From the NCBI GenBank assembly GCA_046263055.1, contig JBHELO010000113.1, positions 1 to 30,806 on the forward strand: a DNA stretch of 30,806 nt. The letters are read 5' to 3'. Within the stretch, counting starts at the first letter, position 1; every line of letters begins with the position of its first letter. The stretch is from DATAQC01 sp046263055. GTDB lineage: Bacteria; Actinomycetota; Acidimicrobiia; Acidimicrobiales; AC-14. Below, in pieces: positions 15,423 to 21,359 of the stretch. The notes under the pieces were generated by a model. That model searched no databases. It worked only from the letters and a program-made list of their open reading frames with translations, and was not told the DNA's origin. The position numbers and the translations under genes are program-made.

Positions 15423-15881
15423 CTACAGGGCCAGGACGCCGTTGACCAGGGCGTTCCAGGTGATGGGGCCGGCAATCCCGTCCACCGCCAGCGACGCCGC
15501 CTGCTGGAACCCCCGCACGGCGGTGTCGGTCTGCGGACCGAAGATGCCGTCCACCGCCAGGCCGGTGCCCGGCTCGCCCGAGAGGCTGCGGGCCCGGAAC
15601 TGGCTCTGCACGCCCCGGACCGCGTCCCCGGTGCTGCCCTCGTGTACCGAGACGACCAACGCCGGCCACGTCTGGTTGCCGACGACACCGTCAACGACGA
15701 GGCCCCGGGACTGCTGGAACGCCCGCACCGCGGCCTCCGTCCTCGGGCCGAAGATGCCGTCCACCACCACCTCCGGGTGGCCGTGCTGGCGGAGCAGGTA
15801 CTGCAGGCTCCGGATGGGCTCGAGCTCGAGGGGACCGGGCGCCGGATGGTCCTGGCGCAGCAACGGCCACGTGAGACTCAT
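15423..15881 (-). CDS. Protein with two peptidoglycan-binding (PG_binding_1) domains
   Basis: A 152-residue protein made of two tandem PG_binding_1 repeats. Repeat one has IRSLQYLLRQHGHPEVVVDG, then IFGPRTEAAVRAFQQSRGL and VVGNQTWPAL. Repeat two has VRGVQSQFRAR, then GIFGPQTDTAVRGFQQAASL and IAGPITWNALV. Such modules bind cell-wall peptidoglycan and usually sit on an enzyme, but here no catalytic domain and no signal peptide is visible, so export is unexplained. The ATG at 15881 has GAGGA 4 bases upstream. Longer in-frame sequence upstream is not coding-like. The gene is convergent with the weak ORF before it. Confidence 0.85.
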   Translation of the reverse strand: MSLTWPLLRQDHPAPGPLELEPIRSLQYLLRQHGHPEVVVDGIFGPRTEAAVRAFQQSRGLVVDGVVGNQTWPALVVSVHEGSTGDAVRGVQSQFRARSLSGEPGTGLAVDGIFGPQTDTAVRGFQQAASLAVDGIAGPITWNALVNGVLAL

Positions 15882-16046
15882 GTCGTCCTCGCTTTCCGCC
15901 TGGGTCGAGGTCGGCCGCCTCGTCGGTCGGGAGGCCGGCGGCGCTCCGTCCTCGACCGGGTCGGGACCACTGTACGCCCGGGACGGGCGGCGTCGCCGGG
16001 CCCGCCCCGGGGAGGACGACGCGGCGGGCGGCCGGCACCCCGTCCC

Positions 16047-16075
16047 TTGACGGTCACCGGCGCGCCCGCCACAAT
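16047..16075 (+). promoter_or_regulatory. Promoter placing the transcript start at an ATG (leaderless type)
   Basis: TTGACG (16047-16052) and CACAAT (16070-16075) are separated by 17 bases. The -10 element ends 7 bases before the ATG at 16083, so transcription would begin at or next to the start codon, giving a leaderless mRNA. No Shine-Dalgarno site precedes the ATG, which agrees. Confidence 0.6.
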
Positions 16076-16082
16076 CCCCGCC

Positions 16083-16268
16083 ATGTTCCGAGCGAAGCGC
16101 ACCAAGAACACAGCCGAGCCCGAGGCTCCTCAGGCTCCGACTCCCTCCTCCGGCTACCACCGCTCCGAGTTGACGACCTTCGACGGGCGCGGCAACCCGA
16201 CGGTGATCGTCTACAGCACCGACTCGCTGGGCCGGGTCGTCAAAACCACCAAGCGGCGGGCCAAGTAG
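16083..16268 (+). CDS. Small basic protein of 61 residues, unknown
   Basis: A short ORF starting MFRAKRTKNTAEPEAP and ending VVKTTKRRAK, with positive charge at both ends and an Ala/Pro/Glu-rich segment near residues 10-24. The centre FDGRGNPTVIVY followed by TDSLGRVVKTT faintly resembles a YD-type repeat strand, but one copy of so short a motif proves nothing. Support for a real gene is contextual: a near-consensus promoter ends 7 bases upstream of the ATG, and a stable hairpin begins directly after the TAG stop. No function can be proposed. Confidence 0.6.
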   Translation: MFRAKRTKNTAEPEAPQAPTPSSGYHRSELTTFDGRGNPTVIVYSTDSLGRVVKTTKRRAK

Positions 16269-16313
16269 CGGGCCGGGCCTCACCGGCCGGTCGTTCACCG
16301 CCGGCCCGGCCCG
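16269..16313 (+). terminator. GC-rich hairpin directly after the 61-residue ORF
   Basis: An 11-bp perfect stem (16269-16279 with 16303-16313, CGGGCCGGGCC against GGCCCGGCCCG) encloses a 23-base loop. It begins on the base after the stop codon. No T-tract follows. Termination is inferred from placement and stability. Confidence 0.6.
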
Positions 16314-16345
16314 ACCCCTCAGGGTTGGCGGACGCCTCGACCCCC

Positions 16346-16397
16346 GCCGGCCGCGGGCGGGCGAGCCGGCGCGCCGGCGCGCCCGCCCGCGGCCGGC
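16346..16397. terminator. 18-bp GC-only hairpin between convergent genes
   Basis: An 18-bp perfect stem made only of G and C (16346-16363 with 16380-16397). The 16-base loop itself contains a 12-base perfect palindrome, CCGGCGCGCCGG (16366-16377). It lies 4 bases from the alcohol dehydrogenase stop codon (16402-16404, minus strand) and downstream of the 61-residue ORF. A bidirectional terminator or RNA 3'-end stabiliser is the simplest reading; cruciform formation is possible. Confidence 0.65.
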
Positions 16398-16401
16398 CCG
16401 C

Positions 16402-17574
16402 TCAGGGGGTGAGGACGACCTTCATGCAGTCGTCCCCCTTGTGCTTGAACGTCTCGTAGCCGGTGGGGGCGTCGCCCAGGGACAGCCGGTGGGTGATGAT
16501 CACGCTGGGGTCGATCTCGCCCTTCTCGATGCGCCCGAGCAACGGCCGCATGTAGCGCTGCACGTGGCACTGGCCGGTCCGCACCGTCAACGACCGGTTC
16601 ATCAGCGAGCCGATCGGGAACTTGTCCATCATCCCGCCGTACACCCCGATGATGGAGACGGTCCCGCCGTTGCGGCAGCTGGTGATGGCTTGGCGCAGGG
16701 CGTGGGGCCGCTCCGTCTCGGCCCGCACCGCCTGCTTGGCCCGGTCGTAAGCACGGATGGGGGCCGAGCCGTGGTGGGCCTCCAGGCCGACGGCGTCGAT
16801 GCAGGCGTCCGGCCCCCGGCCGCCGGTCAGGTCCTTGAGGGCCTCGGAGACGTCGGTGTCCTCGTAGTCCAGGGTCTCCGCTCCCCAGCGGTCGGCCGCC
16901 ATCCGCAAGCGGTTGTCGAAGCGGTCGATCACCACAACCCGCTCGGCCCCCAGCAGGAAGGCGCTGGCCACCGCGAACTGGCCCACCGGCCCGGCGCCCC
17001 ACACGGCGATGACGTCGCCGGGCTGGATGTCGCACATCTCGGCGCCCATGAACCCGGTGGGGAAGATGTCGGAGAGGAACAGGACCTGCTCGTCGGGCAG
17101 GCCATTGTCGATCTTGAGGGGCCCCACGTCGGCGAAGGGGACCCGCACGTACTCGGCCTGTCCGCCGGCGAACCCGCCCAGCATGTGCGAGTACCCGAAA
17201 ATGCCGGCGGGGGAGAAGCCGTAGGCCTTCTCGGCCAGTCCGGCGTTGGGGTTGGAGTTCTCGCACAGCGAGTACAGGCCCTGCTGGCAGGCGCCACAGG
17301 CGCCGCAGGCGATGGGGAAGGGCACCACCACCCGGTCACCGACCGCCAGGGTGCCGACGCCGGGGCCCACCTCCACCACCTCGCCCATGAACTCGTGGCC
17401 CAGGATGTCGCCCTTCTCCATGGTGGGCACGTAGCCGTCGTAGAGGTGGAGGTCGGAGCCGCAGATGGCGGTGGAGGTCACCCGCACGATGGCGTCTCGG
17501 GCGTTGAGGATCGTGGGATCGGGGACGTCGAGCACCTCCACCGAGGTGGTGCCCATCCAGCAGGTGGCCCTCAT
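16402..17574 (-). CDS. Zinc-dependent alcohol/formaldehyde dehydrogenase (MDR family)
   Basis: A 390-residue medium-chain dehydrogenase of the class often annotated as glutathione-independent formaldehyde dehydrogenase or threonine-dehydrogenase-like. Catalytic zinc ligands are C38 (ICGSDLHLYDG) with H60 and E61 (GHEFMGEVVEVG). The structural zinc lobe has C90, C93, C96 and C104. The cofactor site is VWGAGPVGQFA, followed by an acidic residue in VVVIDRFDNR, favouring NAD. The substrate is not determined by sequence. The ATG at 17574 has GGGAG 6 bases upstream and overlaps the SRPBCC stop (ATGA), so the two are translated as a coupled pair. It ends beside the GC-only hairpin. Confidence 0.92.
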   Translation of the reverse strand: MRATCWMGTTSVEVLDVPDPTILNARDAIVRVTSTAICGSDLHLYDGYVPTMEKGDILGHEFMGEVVEVGPGVGTLAVGDRVVVPFPIACGACGACQQGLYSLCENSNPNAGLAEKAYGFSPAGIFGYSHMLGGFAGGQAEYVRVPFADVGPLKIDNGLPDEQVLFLSDIFPTGFMGAEMCDIQPGDVIAVWGAGPVGQFAVASAFLLGAERVVVIDRFDNRLRMAADRWGAETLDYEDTDVSEALKDLTGGRGPDACIDAVGLEAHHGSAPIRAYDRAKQAVRAETERPHALRQAITSCRNGGTVSIIGVYGGMMDKFPIGSLMNRSLTVRTGQCHVQRYMRPLLGRIEKGEIDPSVIITHRLSLGDAPTGYETFKHKGDDCMKVVLTP

Positions 17575-18095
17575 GCCCGGCTCCCTGGTGCCATCGGCTG
17601 CGCGTCCCGCTGGGAGCGCTGGTTCTGGGTGCGGGTCCCCTCGGGGCTGGCGTCGGAGCGCAGCACCTCGCCCGTCTCCAGGACCTGCTTGAAGCGGCGC
17701 AGGTCGTCCTTGAGCTGCTGGGTCGGCTCCTCGCCGAACAGTTTGGCCACCAACGCGCCCACGGCCCCGCCGGGCGGCGAGTAGTCGAGGTCGACGGCCA
17801 CCTCGGTGCCGCGGCCCCCGGGGGCGGGGGTGAAGGCGACCTGCCCCTGGCTGTCCACCGACCCCTCCACCGACCGCCAGGCGATGCGGGCGCCCGGCGT
17901 GTCGTCCACCAGCTCGGCGTCCCACTCCACCGACGTCCCCGCCGGCCCCTTGGCCCGCCAGTGGGACCGGCCCCCCTCGTTGACGTCCACCGATTCCAGG
18001 TGGTACATGAAGGTGGGAAGCCGCTCGAAGTCCCGCCAGTAGGCGTACACTTCGTCGGGCGGACGGTTGACGGTGACGGTGGCCCTGGCGTGCAT
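17571..18095 (-). CDS. SRPBCC-fold (polyketide cyclase/dehydrase-like) protein
   Basis: A 174-residue protein starting MHARATVTVNRPPDEVYAYW, the classic start of SRPBCC hydrophobic-ligand-binding proteins. RLPTFMYHLESVDV, ARIAWRSVEGSVDSQGQVAF and TEVAVDLDYSPPGG follow. A predicted amphipathic C-terminal helix includes QLKDDLRRFKQVLETGEV; the last 30 residues are polar and probably disordered. It likely binds a lipid or aromatic ligand; enzyme activity is unproven. The ATG at 18095 follows GGGAGGA. Its stop overlaps the dehydrogenase start by 4 bases. The 188 bases upstream to the next gene show nothing I can name. Confidence 0.88.
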   Translation of the reverse strand: MHARATVTVNRPPDEVYAYWRDFERLPTFMYHLESVDVNEGGRSHWRAKGPAGTSVEWDAELVDDTPGARIAWRSVEGSVDSQGQVAFTPAPGGRGTEVAVDLDYSPPGGAVGALVAKLFGEEPTQQLKDDLRRFKQVLETGEVLRSDASPEGTRTQNQRSQRDAQPMAPGSRA

Positions 18096-18283
18096 GGGCT
18101 GTCCTCCCTGTGGGCGGCCGGCGCTCCGGGTGAAACCTGGCCGGCGAGGCCGCCAGTACGGCGCCCAGGTGCTTGGCAACGGACCGGCTCCGGCTCAACC
18201 GCCGCTGGGCGTGCAACTACCCCGGTGGCCGGGAACCGCAACCCTCGCCCGCTCGGGCCGCCTGCCGCCGGACGGGGGTCGCG

Positions 18284-18808
18284 TCAGGCGGGAACGGGCA
18301 CCGAGACCCCGATGCCGCCCCTGGTGTCGGCACCGTAGCGGGCGATCTCGGCGTCGAGGTCGAGGGGGTGAGGCCGGGGGTCCTCGGCGGCGGTCACGAG
18401 TTCGTCGGTGAGGTGGGCGGCGGGGACCAGCCAGCACACCTCGAGCTCCAGGCCGTCGGGGTCCACGGCGTAGAGGGCCTTGGTGGTCACGTGGTCGGAC
18501 GCACCCACCAGGGCGCCGCGCTCGGCGAGGATCCGGGCGATGCGCTGGAGCTCGGTCAGCGTGTCCACCTCCCACGCCAGGTGGTACAGCCCGACGGTGG
18601 ACCGGCCGGCAGCCGACGGCCCGGCCCCGGCCCCCACCTGGAACACGCCCAGATCGTGGTCGTTGGTCGAGCCCGGCGCCTGGAGGAAGGCGGCCCGACC
18701 GCCGACGTCGCGCAGCGTTCGGAACCCCAGCGCCCCTTCGTAGAACTCCCGGGTGCGGGCGACGTCGCGCACGTAGAGCACGGCGTGGTTCAAGCGGGTG
18801 ACGGGCAT
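18284..18808 (-). CDS. VOC (catechol 2,3-dioxygenase-like) protein
   Basis: A 174-residue protein of the vicinal oxygen chelate fold. It begins TRLNHAVLYVRDVARTREFYEGALGF, with the metal-ligand His in NHAV. The second half has YHLAWEVDT and then YAVDPDGLELEVCW, giving the usual His and Glu ligands, so metal-dependent ring-cleavage or glyoxalase-type chemistry is plausible. A polar tail of about 40 residues extends beyond the fold. The ATG at 18808 has GAGGAG 6 bases upstream. It is divergent from a MarR-type regulator across 91 bases containing a palindrome, suggesting it is that regulator's target. Confidence 0.88.
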   Translation of the reverse strand: MPVTRLNHAVLYVRDVARTREFYEGALGFRTLRDVGGRAAFLQAPGSTNDHDLGVFQVGAGAGPSAAGRSTVGLYHLAWEVDTLTELQRIARILAERGALVGASDHVTTKALYAVDPDGLELEVCWLVPAAHLTDELVTAAEDPRPHPLDLDAEIARYGADTRGGIGVSVPVPA

Positions 18809-18864
18809 GTCCGGCTCCTCGGTGGCTCGTGGTCGGCGGGCGACGGTCACAGGGGAGGAACGTC

Positions 18865-18893
18865 GTTGAGCGTTCAACCATTCCCGCTAGCCT
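18865..18893 (+). promoter_or_regulatory. Candidate MarR operator and leaderless promoter
   Basis: The near-palindrome GTTGAGCGTTCAAC (18865-18878, 12 of 14 positions symmetric) overlaps a -35-like TTGAGC (18866-18871). A -10-like TAGCCT (18888-18893) lies 16 bases on and ends 6 bases before the marR ATG at 18900. No Shine-Dalgarno precedes that ATG. Autorepression and control of the divergent VOC gene are inferred. Confidence 0.5.
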
Positions 18894-18899
18894 GACTGG

Positions 18900-19382
18900 A
18901 TGTCCGACGACGTCCGCTGGCTGACCGACGACGAGCAGGCGGCGTGGCAGGCCTTTCGCCTCACCACCCAACTCCTCGACGGGGCCCTCGACCGCCAGCT
19001 TGCCCGGGACGCGGGCATGCCCCACGCGTACTACGCCATCCTGGTGGGGTTGTCCGAGGCGCCCCACGGGGCCCGCCGCATGGGCGACCTGGCTCTGTCC
19101 CTCCAGTTCTCGGCCAGCCGGTTGGCCCATGCGGTGGCCAGCTTGGAGGGCCGGGGCTGGGTCCGGCGGGGCCCGGCTCGGGACGACCGCCGAGGTCAGG
19201 TGGCGGAGCTGACGGCCGCGGGGCGGGCCGCCCTCCGCTCGGCGGCGCCGGGCCACGTGGCCGAGGTGCGGGCCCTGGTCTTCGACCGCCTGAGCGCCGG
19301 GCAGGTGGCCGACCTGCGGGCCATCTGCGAGACCCTGCTGGCCGGCCTGTGTTCTCCGCCGGCCGGCGGGGCCGGCCCCTGA
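18900..19382 (+). CDS. MarR-family transcriptional regulator
   Basis: A 160-residue winged-helix regulator. The N-terminal helix has WQAFRLTTQLLDGALDRQL, then MPHAYYAILVGLSEAPHG. The HTH lies in MGDLALSLQFSASRLAHAVASLEGRGWV, and the wing in RRGPARDDRRGQVAELTAAGRAAL, all typical of the family. It probably represses the divergent VOC gene and itself in response to an aromatic or other small ligand. The ATG at 18900 is 6 bases after a -10-like element, consistent with a leaderless transcript. A 7-bp GC hairpin (19361-19367 with 19371-19377) overlaps the 3' end of the gene and may act in termination. Confidence 0.9.
   Translation: MSDDVRWLTDDEQAAWQAFRLTTQLLDGALDRQLARDAGMPHAYYAILVGLSEAPHGARRMGDLALSLQFSASRLAHAVASLEGRGWVRRGPARDDRRGQVAELTAAGRAALRSAAPGHVAEVRALVFDRLSAGQVADLRAICETLLAGLCSPPAGGAGP
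19361..19377 (+). terminator. Short GC hairpin at the marR 3' end
   Basis: GGCCGGC (19361-19367) pairs with GCCGGCC (19371-19377) across a GGG loop, ending 2 bases before the stop codon. It is small and GC-only; a terminator role between convergent genes is possible but weakly supported. Confidence 0.35.
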
Positions 19383-19532
19383 GTCGGGCCCGGGACCGCC
19401 GCCCTTCGTCCATTTGGGGGAGCGGTCGGTGGTGGCCGCCGCCTGGTTTCCGGTCGAGGGCAGGACCGGCTGGTGGCATTGCCTCCACCCCCGGGTAGCC
19501 CATTTTGCCCACTTCGCCGGCAGCTGCTCCCG

Positions 19533-20570
19533 TCAGCGCGGCCCCAGGACCAGCAGGGCGGCGGCCATGGAGATGGGCACAACGGCCAGTCCGACGGCCG
19601 TGAACCGCCGGGCCGACACCGGTGTCCCCAGCCGGCGGGCCACCTGCAACCAAAGCACGGCCGACAACGAGCCGGTGACCGCCAGGTTGGGACCCAGGTC
19701 GAGCCCCACGAGGAGGGCGGACGGATGCCCCACCGGGCGGGCGGCGGCCAGGGCGGCGGCCGGCAGGTTGTTCATCACCACCACTGCAAGGGCAGCCACA
19801 ACCGCCGCCTCCACCCGCCCACTTGCGGCCAGGAGCCGGGCCGGGCCGGACCACGCCCGGCCTAACGTGCCGGCGGCCACGCTGACCCCGAACAGGCCGG
19901 CCAGCACCAGGGGGTTCAGGACCTCCACGGCCCGCGACGGCGATAGGCGCCGACCCGCCATCCGGGCGCCGGCGGCGGCCGCTCCCACCGCCAGGACGGC
20001 GGGGGCGGGGCTGGCACTGGCGAGCACCAGGACGACCACGGCGGCCACCGCCGACCCGGCCAACACGCCTCGGGGAGGCGACGCCGGCGCCGGGCGGCCG
20101 TCCTCCGGAGCCGGTGGGCGGCCCAGGTCGCGTGCATGGAGGGCGGCGACGAGGGCGGCGGTGACCACCACTGCCGCCAGCCACGCCGGCAGCATGCGGG
20201 CCGCGAAGGCCGCGCCCGACAGGTGGGAGCGGCCCTGCACGAGCAGGTTGGTCAGGTTGGACCCGGGCAGCAGGAGGGAGGCGGCATTGGCCATGAACAC
20301 GCTGCCGTAGGCGAAGGCAGCCTCTCCCGCTCCCCGGCTGCGGGCCGCTCCCACCAGGACGGGGGTGAGGAAGAGGACCGACGTGTCCAGGTTGAGCACG
20401 GCGGTGACGGCGGCCGCCACCGCCATGAGCACCAGGTAGAGCACCAGGTCCGACCCTGGGAGGCGGGCGGCCAGGGTGCCCGCTGCTGCGAAGAGCCCGT
20501 CGGCATCTGCCACCGCCCCCACCAGCAGCAGCCCGGCCACCAGGACGAACGGCGGCCACACCCCGCCCAC
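19533..20570 (-). CDS. ArsB/SLC13-like (ion transporter superfamily) permease, 5' end unclear
   Basis: A polytopic membrane protein of at least 345 residues with about ten hydrophobic segments. The internal repeat typical of ArsB/CitMHS/NhaD permeases is visible: ANAASLLLPGSNLTNLLV in the first half, and MNNLPAAALAAA then LVGLDLGPNLAVTGSLSAVLW in the second. Arsenite, citrate or another anion is possible; no ars genes are nearby. GTG at 20570 is the first standard start. The open frame continues upstream and encodes a further convincing helix (LVAAAGLIGGVVAFAV, about 20598-20645) without ATG, GTG or TTG, so the real start may be a rare codon such as CTG at 20642, or the 5' end has mutated. 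Confidence 0.8.
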   Translation of the reverse strand: MGGVWPPFVLVAGLLLVGAVADADGLFAAAGTLAARLPGSDLVLYLVLMAVAAAVTAVLNLDTSVLFLTPVLVGAARSRGAGEAAFAYGSVFMANAASLLLPGSNLTNLLVQGRSHLSGAAFAARMLPAWLAAVVVTAALVAALHARDLGRPPAPEDGRPAPASPPRGVLAGSAVAAVVVLVLASASPAPAVLAVGAAAAGARMAGRRLSPSRAVEVLNPLVLAGLFGVSVAAGTLGRAWSGPARLLAASGRVEAAVVAALAVVVMNNLPAAALAAARPVGHPSALLVGLDLGPNLAVTGSLSAVLWLQVARRLGTPVSARRFTAVGLAVVPISMAAALLVLGPR

Positions 20571-20682
20571 CGCGTGGCGCGCGTCTCCCGGTCGGACGGC
20601 GAAGGCGACGACACCTCCGATCAGCCCGGCGGCGGCGACCAGGATGGGTAGGCGGGGCGCCGCCGGGCCCCCGCCCGTGGCG

Positions 20683-21117
20683 CTACTGGCCCCGGCCGAT
20701 GCCGGCGGCCTTCAGCACCCGGGGCTCTACGCCCACGGCGCGCCAGGCGTCGTAGCTGATGCCCTTGCGGCGACTGTACGGCGCGGCGGCGGCCACGAAC
20801 TCGCCTTCCAGGGCCTCCAGGTCCACCTTCTGGCTTCCGGCCGCCAGCTCCCGCTCCAGGTCTATGCGCTCCTGGCGGAGGTGGACTCGGCTGAGCGGGT
20901 CGGCGCCGGCGATGTCCTCGTCGATGCGCTCCAGGCGGCGGCTGATGCTGTCCGGGCTGCGCTTGCGCCCCCGGCGGGGCTTGTGGGCCTCCAGGGCCTC
21001 GAGATAGCGGCGGACGGCGCGGCCCTGCTCCCGCCCCTCGGCCAATGCCGCCTTGTGCTCGTCGGACATCGTGCGGGTGGGCTTGGCCGCCGGAGGAGCT
21101 GCTGCCTTACGAGGCAT
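20683..21117 (-). CDS. Conserved charged protein of unknown function
   Basis: A 144-residue soluble, highly charged protein. An Ala/Lys-rich N-terminus (MPRKAAAPPAAKPTR) is followed by a long helical, probably coiled-coil part with RRLERIDEDIAGADPLSRVH and LRQERIDLERELAAG. It ends with ISYDAWRAVGVEPRVLKAAGI, a segment I have seen as the conserved end of uncharacterised actinobacterial proteins; it may form a small HTH-like unit. The ATG at 21117 follows AAAGGA at a normal distance. Its stop lies within the sequence just ahead of the permease gene, so the two are probably co-transcribed. It is divergent from the helicase. Confidence 0.75.
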   Translation of the reverse strand: MPRKAAAPPAAKPTRTMSDEHKAALAEGREQGRAVRRYLEALEAHKPRRGRKRSPDSISRRLERIDEDIAGADPLSRVHLRQERIDLERELAAGSQKVDLEALEGEFVAAAAPYSRRKGISYDAWRAVGVEPRVLKAAGIGRGQ

Positions 21118-21359
21118 GGCAGGCCATCCTTTCGTGGTACCGCCGACGTGCGGGTATCAGCAATTGTGACTGTACCAGTGACGGCAAGTCTCCTGGTGGA
21201 CCCCCCCGGACCTCGCCAAAGCACCGTGTCGGCTGCCCTCGGTGCCCGGCGGACACCACAATCCGGCGCCGCCGCCCCGTCCCGGTCATCGCTGTGGCGC
21301 TCCCCGGGCGGCGGCTCGTCCACCGTGGTGACCGAAGAATTGGCTAGAGTGTCGAACTT

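Noticed and set aside
13956..16268. A 770-codon plus-strand open frame
   Set aside because: It is antisense to the ABC ATPase and the peptidoglycan-binding gene and reads as His/Gly/Arg-rich low-complexity sequence; only its last 61 codons look like a gene.
18961..20559. A 532-codon minus-strand frame across marR and the permease
   Set aside because: Gly/Arg/Pro-rich shadow of the high-GC permease and marR genes; the permease frame itself has clear membrane segments and motifs.
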